From assembly GCA_948146395.1 (NCBI GenBank), contig OX411551.1:47510854-47574853 (forward strand): 64,000 nucleotides of DNA, given 5' to 3'. Below the pieces are notes generated by a model that was not told the DNA's origin, ran no database searches, and saw nothing but the letters and a program-made list of their open reading frames with translations. This stretch comes from Fragum whitleyi (taxonomy: Eukaryota > Mollusca > Bivalvia > Cardiida > Cardiidae). The position numbers were made by a program, and so were the translations under genes. Positions within the stretch are counted from its first letter, which is position 1. Every line of letters begins with the position of its first letter. Positions 33,264-44,599 of the stretch are shown here, one piece after another.

Positions 33264-33488
33264 CACTTTCCTGTTTTACAAAATTTTGGACCTGTCCAAA
33301 TTCAAAGGTTTTGCAGACGAAAATTTAAAGTGGTTTTAATTTGAAAAAAAAAAAAAACATTCAGTAGGGTAGAAAATAGTGTGGAAAAAGAAGAAATTGC
33401 TTGTCAGAAGCAATTTCTTCTTTTTTCACAATGTTTCTCAATCATAAAATCACAGGCATGTAAAAAGTAGTGATTAAACAGCTAAGGG
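33264..33488. mobile_element. TTAA-type MITE, copy 2
   Basis: Flanked by TTAA (33260-33263, 33489-33492). Starts CACTTTCCTGTTTTACAAAA (one change from CCC) and ends AACAGCTAAGGG. It keeps the central GAAGAAATTGCTTGTCAGAA hairpin. Confidence 0.88.
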
Positions 33489-33492
33489 TTAA

Positions 33493-34683
33493 CTATCTTT
33501 CACGACTTAATAGTAACAAAATATTACTGTGCCTCTAAAAGAGTAGGCTTTGGAAAACAAAGAATCCACCAAAAAAGATTTTTTTATCATTCTATCTTAT
33601 TTCAGATACATTTCTATGTTTCTATTTTTTTGAGTCACTTTTTGTTTATATCTCTTGCCAAGGTTCAGTAAGAAAAAAGGTTGAAATTCATTCAATTAAC
33701 ATGTATACACAATTCTTATTTTATATAAAACATTGATACATTATGCAATTTGGCTTATAAACATAACAAAACAAAAATCTTAATAATGACCTATAGACAT
33801 GACAACAAAAAAAATGATTAAAACATTGTTTTATAATATTGCATGTATCACGTCATTAAAATCATTCATCAGAGAAGACCGATAAGTAAGATATAGACAA
33901 TGGTAAAGGTTACTGATTTATGGAATGTTTTCATGGAATACCCTGATTTTCATCACATTACACTAAGTAATAAAACATTTTTTTAAAATGATCAAACAAT
34001 AATATAATGGTAAAATATAAATATTTGCAATAATGTTTCAACGACTTTTTTTTTAAAAATAATTTTCGGATATGAAGATTTGATTGTGAATTGTCCTTTC
34101 AACTCTTACTAAATATCAAAACAAAAGTGCCAGAGTCACAATTTGGGACACAATATAATTTCATGGCAGATTATCACTAAACTCTTACAAAAAGTGCAAA
34201 GTCAGTTAACTAGGAACATTCTGCGCTTATTTCACCCAAATCTGTCAAAAATTGTAGGAGGAAATGTGTTAAAAAATAAGGACCTACGGACAGACTGACA
34301 GATGCAGAGGTTGATACCATATTTGTCAATCTTCGGCAGCATATGAAAAATTGTATCATGTCTACCCTAAGCATTGAACAGCTCTACTAAAGTCACTTGG
34401 AGAATTTTAAAAAATTCAGTCAATGTATGTAGAGTTTTCAAGATAGAACCACAAACTTAACATACCACAGAGTAAGGGTTGGGTACAACACTGTAATAAT
34501 TTAAAACACTCTGTGCAATCTGACTGTTGCAAATTTCATGCAACTGCACAATCTTATATATGTTTTTTTTAGATTTATGAATACCACTGTTGTGTACTTC
34601 ATGGCGTAAATGTAAAATATGTTTCGAAAGTTTAATGATGATAACCATTAGATCACATGATATAAGATGAATGAGCACTATGT
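33493..34683. other. 3' flank and probable 3' UTR of the elongase gene
   Basis: AT-rich, no other gene seen. The elongase 3' UTR must start at 34683 and run downward. I could not fix a polyadenylation site. Confidence 0.4.
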
Positions 34684-34953
34684 TCAATCCTTCCTCAATC
34701 TCTGACGCACAGGTTTTGGCGGGTGAACACCGTTGGCAACTCCATTGGTATGTTTGGCTGTTCCATTTTGCTCCACCGTCTTTTTCTCTCTAGCTATTCT
34801 GGCTTTCTTCGTGTAAGTGTGATAGTAAAAGTTTGAGAAGAGAGCTATATGGCTGAAGTCATAGAAAATGAGAGCCCAGTTCCACAAGTTTGGGAAGCCA
34901 CAATCTAGATGGATGGCATATGCTGTGTGGCCCAGGATACCCCAGAACTGCAT
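34684..34953 (-). CDS. ELOVL4-like: Elongase exon 6, last
   Basis: Starts [10 protein letters not shown], includes [10 protein letters not shown] and [10 protein letters not shown], then a low-complexity basic/Gly/Asn tail ending RLRKD and TGA. Acceptor CCTTTCAG. Confidence 0.95.
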   Translation of the reverse strand: MQFWGILGHTAYAIHLDCGFPNLWNWALIFYDFSHIALFSNFYYHTYTKKARIAREKKTVEQNGTAKHTNGVANGVHPPKPVRQRLRKD

Positions 34954-37900
34954 CTGAAAGGAAAAAATAAACTCACCATTAAAAGCCATGTTTTATGTTT
35001 ATTTTCATAATTTCTTTAATGCTTTTTGGTGGAAACTCAATACTGAAATTACCAAAAACTTTCCTTCATTTCACCATATTTTGATGTTATCTAAGTGAAG
35101 CCCAATAAATGATGTCATCATGAACTTTGCATTGTAATCACGTGCAAAATGATCTGCTTTCAGTAAATTTGTCACAATTTTCACATTTTTGTGTTAAAGA
35201 AGTAGAATAATTATAATTGCTTTTTGAGTAAGATTGATTGATATCTAATTTCATGAACAACAAAAGCTTTTTTTTCACTCATGGCTCTGCCATTCCTCAA
35301 AATCAAGCTTTTAATGTTCACTCTATGAAATACAAACCAATCTTACACTGAAACAAATGATTATCTTCTTTAAAGTTAGCAGATTGATAAAGGTACACCT
35401 AAGCATTTATTCTGTAAAATTTGGTCGTAATTCATTCATTTGACTTCCTTAGAAAATCATTTTTTACGTTTTCACTATGTAACATAGGTAAATGATCTCT
35501 GCCCATAAAGAGCATGTTTTCATATAGTCACAATTTTTTTGGCAGTCTGATTAAGGGTCAACCAAGCAAGAATCATTCCTATGGAATTTGGTTGAAATTC
35601 ATTCATTACATCCTTTTAATATCACTATTTAGGCTTTCACTATATAGAGAATTGACCCCACCTGTAAAAGGAATGTTTTTCATTTGATCAATATTTCATG
35701 AACAAACTTGACAGAGGGTCACCCTTAAGGATCATTCTAGTGATGTTTCATTGAAATTCATCAAATATTTCTGGAAAGAAATTCTTTAACCGGAGGCATG
35801 AAAGGATACACATCAGACACAGTGCCATGGAAATAGCCCAGTGAACATCGGCCAGTGAAGCTAAAATCTAAACCTTCTCCTGCTGTTTGAGGCATATTCC
35901 TACAGTACACAAAGGTTTGGCAGACAGTGTAAACTATGCTCAGACTTCACAGGCATACACCTTAACCCTTTCCTGTTTTACAAAATTTTGGACCTGTCCA
36001 AATTCAAAGGTTTTGCAGACCAAAATTTAAAGTGGGTTTAATTGGAAAAATAACCATTCTGTAGGGTAGAAACTAGTGTGGGAAAAAGAAGAAATTGCTT
36101 GTCAGAAGCAATTTTTTCTTTTTTCACAATGTTTTCTCAATCATAAAATCATAGGCACGTAAAAATCAGGGATTAAACAGCAAAGGGTTAATCATAGCCT
36201 ACAATGTCTTTCTACTAAATAATAGTGATAAAAAAACAATTTTGTCAATATATTTGAAACAAAATTCAAATTCAATAAGACAAGAATTAACTTACTAGTT
36301 GCATGACTGTCATGTATTTCTTCCACCAGAGATATTTCTGCATGTGAGGTCCCATGGCTGATAGTAGGTAATAGGTGTACATCAATACATGTATACCACT
36401 GTTAATACTGGCAGAGAAATAAGCTGAAAATACAAAATAGAGAAACACCAAATAAATGTAAGTTCCTATGGCTGATAGCAGGTAATAGGTGTACATCAAT
36501 ACATGTATACCACTGTTAATACTGGCAGAGAAATAAGCTGAAAATACAAAATAGAGAAACACCAAATAAATGTAAGTTCCTATGGCTGATAGCAGGTAAT
36601 AGGTGTACATCAATACATGTATACCACTGTTAATACTGGCAGAGAAATATGCTGAAAATACATAATACAGAAACATCACATACATATGAGGTCCCATGGC
36701 TTATAGTAGGTAATAGGTGTACATCAATACATGGATACCACTGTTAATACTGGCAGAGAAATACGCTGAATAAACAATACAGAAACATCAAATACATGTA
36801 AGTTCCCATGGCTGATAGTAGGTAAAAGGTGTACATCAATATATGTATACCACTGTTAATACTGGCAGAGAAATATGCTGAATATACATAATAGAGAAAC
36901 GCCAAATACATGTTAGGTCCCATAACAGATAGTAGGTAATAGGTGTACATCAATACATGTATACCACTGTTAATACTAGCAGAGAAACACGCTGAAAATA
37001 CAAAAAAGAGAAACACCAAATACATATGGGGACCCAGAGTTGACAGAAGATAATTTAAGTGTACATCAATACATGTATACCACTGTTTATACTGGCAGAG
37101 AAATACACCGTTAATACAAACAGAAAAACATTGATTATGAAAAAATTTAATTGCAATGAATTGTATTCAATTAATCAATTGAGAGTACAGAGAGATGGAC
37201 TGACAGACACCTGTGAAACAATATGCTCCCATCTATCGATACAGGGTGATGAAAATGCAACAAAAGCTAACCCTTGATGCCCTTTGATAGTTAACATGTT
37301 TTTCAAAGTTTCAAACAAGTAACTGTTGTATGTCAAAATATTCGCCAAACATCAACAACATAAAAGCTATAGCAATGTCTAGGCTTTTCTTTGAAAAACA
37401 GTTGAGATTAAGGATTAATTTAAAAAAATAACTTTAAGACAAATTCTTCCTTAACATTTTCTGCTAGTAAGTTTATAACTACCTATACAACGAGAGGACC
37501 ACTAATCAATGCTTTAGTTGAAAAGGGGGCTTAAAATGAATCTGGAGTTTTCTCCCTTGAAAGTATAGATTTTGACAATGAACATATTTGCAAAGTTTCT
37601 AGTGAATGTCTTTAATAATACCATAGATGTCTCAAATGTCAAGCTAATACACCATGATGATAACACCAACAAGGACACCAAGGCTATAGCAATACCTTTT
37701 CTTCTTTCAAAAAAAAAGCCGAGCTAAAAATGATTAACTAAATTTATTCCTGAATTGTGTTTATAATATGAAGGGTCAGTGAAAGACTATTGAAAGTTGC
37801 TATATATTTATAGGCAATTACAACAGAGTTTCACTGACCCCTTGAATTGACAACTTTATCAGCTATGATGCTGAAAACCACATTGTAGATGGCATAGTTT

Positions 37901-40900
37901 TTAAACATTTCTTATATCATTGTGCAAGCTGACTTGTTATATTTATGGCAGGCATACAAATATCAACATACAAAATAGGCCAGTTTGCATGTTGTATTTT
38001 GATCAATTTTTCAATGGGCAGCCCGGCACAGATAAGCTTGTGAATCCACAGATTCTGAACAGAGCCTTCTCTGAATGCATAGAATAGCATACACAAAACT
38101 TTGGCAGACAAATAGACTAAATCAGCCTGCACATGCATACAGTCATGCCTGCTGTTTTTCTAAATAACAGTGTCAAAACTTTGAGTCAGACTGCATTAAA
38201 TGTCTGAAAAATTAGCAATATATATTTGAAATATTATTCAAATTCAATAGGATGTGTGACTGTCCAGCATGATCAATGTCTGTCCACTGCACATGTCACA
38301 CACAGATACACTGCAACTCCATTAAAACGATGTGGTCGGGGTCCAAGAAATAAAACAGCAGAAGAAGTGGATGTATCTATTATAACGCTGTACCCCCCCC
38401 CCCCCCCAGCCACCGCGCCCCCCCTCCTGCGGAGAACAATAACGTAACAGACACAGGGTCAATATTGATAACGATATCAGATATCGTATTATTCATGTAC
38501 ATATTTAGGCCATCGTATTTTATATTTTCCAAACTCAGCAATGAATTGAAGAATCGAATTCAGTACTCCAGCGGTAGTAATTTAACTATAGGCCTACGTC
38601 TGTCAGCAATCAAACTAGCCATTTCTCTCTGACCTGAGGCATTTTTCGCCACCACTGCTCCGCGGGACGTGTGAAAAACAATTGTATTGATTTACCTGGC
38701 TTTGCTCAGTATCGATTTTTATCTCAGTATTTTCACCCTTCGATCTAAAATCGTGATGAAAACAGCGTTAACAGTGGATCGAGTAACATTGCCGCAGCAT
38801 CCCAAAATGGTCGACCCCCTCCCCAAATTTGGGGAGCCAAGCGGACCCCGCGTTATAATGGATTTAGCGCTCTAACAGATTTCGTTATAATGGAGTTGCA
38901 GTGTACAAATCTTCAAATTGTTTTATCTATAGCAATTTCAATACTTGTCATGCTGAATAAAGTTTGGCTAAAAATTTGCACCATTGACAATTCTGGTTTG
39001 AAAGTGAGAAAAAGGTGGTGTTGACTAACATCAGACTGCACATATGAGCTGGCTGATGTCCGTCTATAGCTTCTGCCAAAGCAAGACTATTACGGGTTCA
39101 GCATGACAAGGGTTAAAACAACATAAACGTTTTTCACTCGCATTCTCCCTGAATGTCCTTCACTGATACAAGATATCAATGACATGATGTCTTATAGTTT
39201 TGTAAGAGCCAACTTGTTATATAAATGATTGTATCAACAAACAAATGTAGCCTACCACATTTCTACCCTTGTTTATATCAAACACCAAACCCACAGTATC
39301 AATTGCTTAAATTGTCTTTAACTGCAAAACCACTTGTTATGTCAATGGCAAACAAGAGCCATGTCGGACATGGCCATCCCCCGCCGAGAAAGCTTGATAG
39401 TAAACTGAAGCCTAATAGATTAAGGGTTCTACTTTAAGAAATTAAGCCCCTACAAAATCTAAGTCTTTAAAATAACAAAGGACAATAACTCCAAAATTAT
39501 GCAAGCTTGAGTTATAGTTCTTGTGCACTGCACTTCTCCTGCATGAGATCTATCCACCCATAAAGTTTCAAGTTGATAGCTTTAATACTTTAGAAGATAT
39601 GCTCCGGACAAAATCTAAGTCTTAAAAATAACAAAGGGCAATAACTCAAAAATTATGCAAGCAAGAGTTGTAGTTCTTGTGCACTGCACTTCTCCTCCAT
39701 GAGATCTATCCACCCATAAAGTTTCAAGTTGATAGCTATTATACTTTAGGAGATATGCTCCGGACAAAATCTAAGTCTTCAAAATAACAAAGGGCAATAA
39801 CTCCAAAATTATGCAAGCAAGAGTTGTAGTTCTTGTGCACTGCACTTCTCCTCCTTGAGATCTATCCACCCATAAAGTTTCAAGTTGATAGCTATTATAC
39901 TTTAGGAGATATGCTTCGGACAAAATCTAAGTCTTAAAAATAACAAAGGGCAATAACTCCAAAATTATGCAAGCAAGAGTTGTAGTTCTTGTGCACTGCA
40001 CTTCTCCTTCATGAGATCTATCCACCCATAAAGTTTCAAGTTGATAGCTATTATACTTTAGGAGATATGCTCCGGACAAGATTAGTGACGGAATGACGGA
40101 CAGAGAGCATTACTATATCCCCTCGCCGAAAACGGCGGGGGATAATAAAAATTTAACTATCCCCTTCTCCACATGGTGAACATGGTGAATATCTAACACT
40201 GTACCATAATATCATTGGCATTTCTTAACAATTTCTTTAAACTGCATAAACACTAGTAACCTCAATGGCAAAAAACAATTTAAGTTTCCACCTTCTCACC
40301 ATGGTGAATATCTAACATTGTACCATAATATCAATGGCATTGCTTGATAATTTCTTATAATATGCATACCAGTTTACTAGCTATTTCAATGGCAAAACAA
40401 GCGGTCAGCACTTGATTATATAGATTTATAGGCACTTACAATAGTATTGCGCTGACTTCTCAAATTATGTCAATGGCAAATAACTATTTAACTACTGACC
40501 TTCTCCCCCTGGTGAATATCTGACACCAACCCACCATATCAATGGCATTGAACTGTGATGATATAGATGTAGGAATGAGATTTGATTGTTCTTCTTTCTT
40601 AACATGAAAAATACCTGGAAATAGATAAAAGACAGTGATGATCAATTTTGCTTACAACTTTCGTTGAAAATTTCTCTGAATCTCTGAATATTTAGGCTTT
40701 TGGCTTAGGCAAATAAATTTTGTATATATATGTGTCAATTCCTGTGAAGATGTGAAGGTAGGGAGAGTGCAATGCAAATGCAATTTTGAAATTTGTCCAA
40801 CATCAGAGCTTCTCAAGTAACTTCATAACCTTTCAGAATCATGAAAATTGACCTGCAGAATTAAACAGTGTAACAAAAACATCATTTCAACACAAAAAAA

Positions 40901-43900
40901 GTAAGAATACAAGATCTTGAAGTGTCATGCCCTCGTCCAGGGAAAGCAGATTATTTGAAATCGGCTGCTCCAAAAATTTTTTATTATGCAGTTTCTGGCT
41001 TAAAACCAGGAAAAGCTTGTCTCAGCCATGTTTCTCAATTATGATTTATTGCTACACCTGTTATGTGCTTCACCATTGATTGACCAACAGATCTATATGG
41101 AAAATATTTGTTTCAAATGGAAGAAAATTTCCCCGCGTCATGCTGTTCATTACAATTGTATTCCTGATATTCACAAAGATTTTGCAGACACTTTAAACTA
41201 AGATCAGCTTGCATAGACATGCCATCTGGGCCCGAGGTTATAAAACTTTTCTCAGACTCAACTCAAAATTTTCTCAAATTTCAATTTGAGATTAAAGCTG
41301 TAAATCTGTTTTAATACTCATTTTAATGTGTTAACATGAAAGATAATATTAATAAGTTGTTATAGATAACAACTTATTAATATCATCTTTAATTTTCATA
41401 CATTTATTTCAATTCAAATTTTGTGAAAGTTGAGCCTGAGCCTGAAAAACTTTTTATAACCATGGGCCCTGTTCTTAACCCTTGTCATGCTGAACCTGGA
41501 ATATTCCTGCTTTGGCACGAGCTATAGACAAACCTTAGTCTGCACATATGTGCAGTCTGATGTTAGTCTACACCACCTGTTTCTAACTTTCAAACCAGAA
41601 TTGTCAAATAGATTTAGTTTATCAAGTAAAAATTGACCTACAGTTGGTACTTTCAGTGCTTATTGCCCTTTGATTTTGATGCAAAGTTTTAGCCAAAAAT
41701 TTTCCAGCATCACAAAGGTTAACCTGTACTGTCTGTTTCAGGATACTGGTTAATTATGTATGTAAACTTACTGTATCAATGAGTTCAATACTTTTAGAGA
41801 AGTAAAACCACCAACAAGCCCTGGCTAATCTGTCTGACATCTCTGTGTTACGTTCTACAGGCTGACAGATCTTACTAAAACTAAGGTTAAACCATGACGT
41901 CACACAAAACTGAAAAAAAGATGAGCAGAAATAAGCAAACAAATAATTTTACAATGGTCAAATGGAGACAATTTTGTAATAATCTATTTGCATGATGTAT
42001 TCAACAATTTCCCTTGAAACAGTAGAGTAGAATGTATTTAATTGATATTTCTTAAATAAAATGTCTTCAAATGTTTATCTGGTTTATCTTCATTCTAAAT
42101 TAATAATCAAACAAATTCAAACTCGGTTTTGTAGAAACAATGCAGTAACTGCTCGTTTAAGCAATACCTGATATTATTGATAAAAATTGTGATACAAGGA
42201 AAATTCAATAAAAATGTATGTTTAAACTTGAAGAATAGTTCCATGTGGCTGTTAAAATTGATAGCTTTAAAAAATAATTTATTGGAAAGAATCTTAAAAT
42301 TCTGAATATCAGCAGGACCTCAATACTAATTATGCACAAAGAAAAAGTTTGAAGAAACAAGATGTACTTCGTTAGTGTAATTCCAAAACCTAAATACAGC
42401 TTGATCTCGTTGTTGTAATTCTAAAACCTAAATACAGCTTGATCTAGTAACAATGTTTTGGAATAACATCCATAATTTGTAAAACATGAATGCCACCTTA
42501 ACTGAAATTGTTTTCCAAGTTTGACCTTGATAAAAAGCATTGACTGATGACCTTAACATTAAATGATCAGTATCAATATGATCAGATGTACCTTCATGCA
42601 AAACATAAGCACGAAAATGATAAGTTTGCAGGTTAAGTTTTTATAAAGATTGGAAGACAGCAGTATAATGCCCAGATGTATAGATGTGGAGCATTAAAAA
42701 TTAAGAGCTTTGACTGCAATGATCCCCCAGTCCACTGCAGGTGTTTGATCATGCAAAAAAGGGACATTACACAGGGGTGTGGAATTCCCATACCCGACTT
42801 GTCAGACAAGGGCTTTTCTACTTGCGGGCAAGTACGTTTTTCTTGGCCATTTGTCCATGGATAAGTAAATTCCAGAGCAAATTTTTATACAGTATGTAAA
42901 AGATCTAGGAGAAAAGACATCAATTTTTTTTTATCAATGGGAAGAAAACATTGTCTTTAATGAAGTAAAATGCTGGGTTACAGCATTTTCTTCATTAAAA
43001 CCATTATTTTCTCAATATTTATCTACCTACTTTTTTGTGAACAAGTTCATTTTGATCCGAGACCTGGACAAGTAAGAAATCAGCCTTTACTTGTCCAGGG
43101 ACGGCTGGAAAAACTTTGTATTTCCACACCCCTGCATAACATTAAAATGCATCCAGAGTTATAACCTTGGTAGCTTTTGTGGTGGTGAACACCCATGCCA
43201 AGTTTCATAAAGAAATCTTCAACAACAGAGATATGACCGAGTTTAAAGTTTGTCAAGCCAATGCTAATGCTTACAACAACAATGCCATTGACACAAAGGA
43301 GATCACAATACCGCAGGTTTCCTCCGAAAGCAGCTGAGCTAAAAAAAAAGAAAAGAAGTGCAAACTTACCTCATAAAATATATAAGCATTCAATAACACA
43401 AGACAGAAGTTATAGCCCATCATTATCTCATTCAGTTGAAATGGTTCTCGTTTTCTCATGACTTGCATCCCACCTACTATAACAATCAGGTAACCAATGA
43501 CTATCCCAACTGTTGGCCATACTGTTGGAACCAGGAACCAGTCTGCCGTTCTGGGATCTAGAAAATTACAAAAGGCATAATATAGTTCAAACCTTGTTCT
43601 TCTGACAAACTTTAAATTTTGCCAATTTTTAAAAAAACTCTACCAGTCTGGGTCAAGTCTCCAAATATACTTATGAAATACTTAAAAAGCAGGCGGTGAG
43701 GACTAAGATCAGACAGCATGTCTGTGCTGTCTGATCTTAGTCTACACAGTCTATGCTGGTTCAAGACTTCCCTGTTATAACTAGACTGTCGCAAAGCAGA
43801 CTCATACCCGCCTATAATTGCTTGTCAATAATGGAAAGCCAATTTCTATCAAAGGGTCATAACTCTGTCACAAGTCAATGGATCTAACCAAAATTTCACT

Positions 43901-44599
43901 TGCAAATTTATCTCTGCCTGATACTGATCACATCTGTAAAGTTTTAATAAATCCATCCATTTGTTGTTAAGAAAACTTTCACACAAAAATAGCTTCAGAC
44001 AGATGGACCGATTGATGGACCGACCAACTGACTGACAAGCTGACACCTATTATTACCCCTAAATATAGTTTTGGGGGATATAATTAAGTGAAAAGCAGTC
44101 AGAGTCAGCTTAGATCAGACTTCATGACCGTGCAGGCTGATCTTAGTCTATACTATCTACCAAAGTTTTGCATGATTATATTTTGAATAGCCTGACAAGG
44201 GTTGATATGGCTTTTCCTATTTGAACTATGTATGGGGGGTTCAAAGTTTTAAGAGGTCAATTTGCAAAGACAAAGAAAAACATGCAATTTTAACAAACCA
44301 TATGAAAACAACTTTCTAGGCATTTTATCAGTCTATTGTAATGGTCTTTAATCCCTCAATTTATGAAGTGGAAAGCAGGCAATTAGGGATAAAGTCACAC
44401 TGCGTGACTGTGCAGGCTGATTTTAATAGTCTATACAGTCTAGTAACCAAAGCTTTGTGTATAAGAGAAATATACCAGGTATGCATTATGCCATAAACAG
44501 TGCGAAAAGGGTTGAGCATAGAAATAGTGCAAAGTGAAAAGCACATAATTACTTACCTGTACTATTAGTTGCTATTTTCAGAAGTTCATGTAAACCCAT
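34684..44599 (-). CDS. ELOVL4-like: ELOVL4-like very-long-chain fatty acid elongase, six coding exons, 293 aa
   Basis: Condensing enzyme (3-ketoacyl-CoA synthase) of the ER elongation cycle: it adds two carbons from malonyl-CoA to long-chain acyl-CoA. I joined exons 44599-44557, 43557-43370, 41909-41772, 40614-40500, 36423-36296 and 34953-34684. Every junction has GT/AG, phases agree, and the frame stays open to the stop. Family motifs are complete: KxxExxDT (residues 116-123), QxxFLHxYHH with the histidine box HLYHH (139-143), [12 protein letters not shown] (169-180) and TxxQxxQ (200-206). Several hydrophobic helices fit a multipass ER protein. The C-terminus RLRKD resembles the dibasic ER-retrieval signal of ELOVL4. 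Start: ATG at 44599 in a good Kozak context (AAGATGG). The length is normal for the family. The exact subfamily (ELOVL4 versus a mollusc-specific PUFA elongase) needs a tree. Confidence 0.95.
35010..35250. repeat. Dispersed repeat, copy 2 (copy 1 at 23.99 kb)
   Basis: Same order of 'AATGCTTTTTGGTGG', 'GATGTTATC', 'CACGTGCAAAATGA' as at 24 kb. Lies in elongase intron 5, as does the rest of 35.25-35.96 kb, where I see only AT-rich DNA with 'GGGTCA.CC..AGGATCATTC' phrases repeated three times. Confidence 0.65.
35966..36187. mobile_element. TTAA-type MITE, copy 3
   Basis: TTAA at 35962-35965 and 36188-36191. Starts CCCTTTCCTGTTTTACAAAA and ends AACAGCAAAGGG. Intact 222-bp copy inside elongase intron 5, about 110 bp from the exon 5 donor. 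Confidence 0.92.
36296..36423 (-). CDS. ELOVL4-like: Elongase exon 5 (functional copy)
   Basis: Reads (A)[21 protein letters not shown] and [11 protein letters not shown], ending MQL. Acceptor TTGTATTTTCAG, donor GTAAGT. It is the only member of the seven-copy array that keeps the 3' half with QKYLWWKK and a donor. Confidence 0.94.
36424..37115 (-). repeat. Tandem array of six partial copies of elongase exon 5
   Basis: A unit of 114 bp (spacings 114, 114, 114, 112, 114, 116) repeats upstream of the real exon. Each copy holds ~40 bp of intron end including the TTTCAG acceptor, plus the first ~75 bases of exon 5 ([20 protein letters not shown]). None has QKYLWWKK or the original donor. The first copies stay in frame because 114 is a multiple of 3, which gives a 136-codon open frame. 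Probably non-coding, though they can compete for splicing. Confidence 0.92.
37116..37773. other. Elongase intron 4, no gene
   Basis: AT-rich, with a GACTGACAGAC remnant near 37.2 kb and 'CAAAGTTTC' phrases. No exon seen. Confidence 0.45.
37774..37842. mobile_element. ~70-bp hairpin MITE, copy 1
   Basis: GGGTCAGTGAAAGACTATTG and, inverted, ..ACAGAGTTTCACTGACCCC, with TATATATTTATA at the tip. Diverged member of a four-copy family (also 40.40, 54.95 and 62.36 kb). Confidence 0.85.
38309..38903. mobile_element. 595-bp Tc1/mariner-type MITE (TA target)
   Basis: CACTGCAACTCCATTA.. and ..TAATGGAGTTGCAGTG are inverted ends, flanked by TA (38307-38308, 38904-38905). The interior has a C-run at 38393-38407 and subterminal TATAACG copies. 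No transposase frame. Confidence 0.9.
39260..40360 (-). repeat. Decayed partial copies of elongase exon 4
   Basis: Segments at about 39265-39320, 40165-40225 and 40285-40345 match the 3' half of exon 4 (around CACCAACCCACCATATCAA on the plus strand) plus its donor-side intron. In the best copy the frame carries an in-frame TAG and the histidine box is missing. They are spaced irregularly because the pearl-like element at 39351-40153 sits among them. Confidence 0.65.
39351..40153 (-). mobile_element. Pearl-like element, exact 156-bp units
   Basis: On the minus strand: head TTTTTATTATCCCCCGCCG with hairpin, TCTGTCCGTCATTCCGTC, then four units (marker TATCCACCCATAAAGTTTCA at 39551, 39707, 39863, 40019 on the plus strand; 156 bp each). 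The tail is GGGGATGGCCATGTCCGACA, then GGCTCTTGTT. The unit includes CAACTTGAAACTTTATGG, related to the shared core. Confidence 0.82.
40402..40460. mobile_element. Hairpin MITE, copy 2 (one arm eroded)
   Basis: The right half TATAGGCACTTACAATAGTA matches the 54.95-kb copy exactly; the left half is decayed. It lies ~40 bp past the exon 4 donor. Confidence 0.75.
40500..40614 (-). CDS. ELOVL4-like: Elongase exon 4, histidine box
   Basis: Reads [14 protein letters not shown] then LHLYHH, the catalytic histidine box, and ends SPGGE plus one base. Acceptor CTATTTCCAG, donor GTCAGT. Its 5' end is VFFMLRKK as in vertebrate ELOVL4. No long open frame marks this exon; I found it from the motif. Confidence 0.94.
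41228..41469. mobile_element. MITE with GGGCCC termini, copy 2
   Basis: Same ends and interior order as 19743-19985 (GGGCCCGAGGTTATAAAACT.. / ..TTTATAACCATGGGCCC). A central hairpin ATTAATAAGTTGTTAT/ATAACAACTTATTAAT. Lies in elongase intron 3. Confidence 0.85.
41480..41720. repeat. 'CTTGTCATGCTGAACC' dispersed hairpin repeat
   Basis: CTTAGTCTGCACATATGTGC forms a hairpin with its surroundings, within 'AACCCTTGTCATGCTGAACC..'. Related pieces occur near 39.0-39.1, 52.27, 52.97, 55.91 and 59.7 kb, in both orientations. Confidence 0.6.
41772..41909 (-). CDS. ELOVL4-like: Elongase exon 3
   Basis: 46 codons, phase 0 at both ends, from FCVTSWF to KSIELIDT. It contains the KICQPV segment and the KxxExxDT motif. 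Acceptor TTTTTTTCAG, donor GTAAGT. Confidence 0.94.
42772..43134. mobile_element. hAT-type MITE, copy 1
   Basis: CAGGGGTGTGGAATTCCC at the left, and at the right CTTTGTATTTCCACACCCCTG, with subterminal 'GACTTGTC/GGACAAGT' repeats and a central palindrome. CATTACA and CATAACA flank it, suggesting a decayed 7-8-bp target duplication. Lies in elongase intron 2. Confidence 0.85.
43370..43557 (-). CDS. ELOVL4-like: Elongase exon 2
   Basis: Begins by completing Asp15 ([11 protein letters not shown]..), covers the first membrane helix (..[12 protein letters not shown]..) and KREPFQL, and ends ..NAYIFYE. Acceptor TTTTCTAG, donor GTAAGT. Confidence 0.93.
43703..43740. repeat. Perfect 16-bp-stem hairpin
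   Basis: CTAAGATCAGACAGCA-TGTCTG-TGCTGTCTGATCTTAG without a mismatch. It belongs to the dispersed 'GCAGGCTGATCTTAGTCTA' family (also 44.10-44.16, 44.39-44.44, 59.71-59.75 kb). Confidence 0.85.
43800..44085 (-). mobile_element. Possible short pearl-like element
   Basis: On the minus strand: a head ATATCCCCCAAAACTATA with hairpin CCCC..GGGG, then GTCAGTC/GTCCATC runs and a 'CAAGTGAAATTTTGG' core. The tail is unclear. Confidence 0.4.

Noticed and set aside
34457..34687. Separate gene after the elongase
   Set aside because: Open frame in AT-rich 3' flank in another phase, with no splice signals or similarity.
36744..37025. Second elongase gene on the minus strand
   Set aside because: The frame is made only of repeated partial exon 5 copies and lacks the histidine box and the other motifs.
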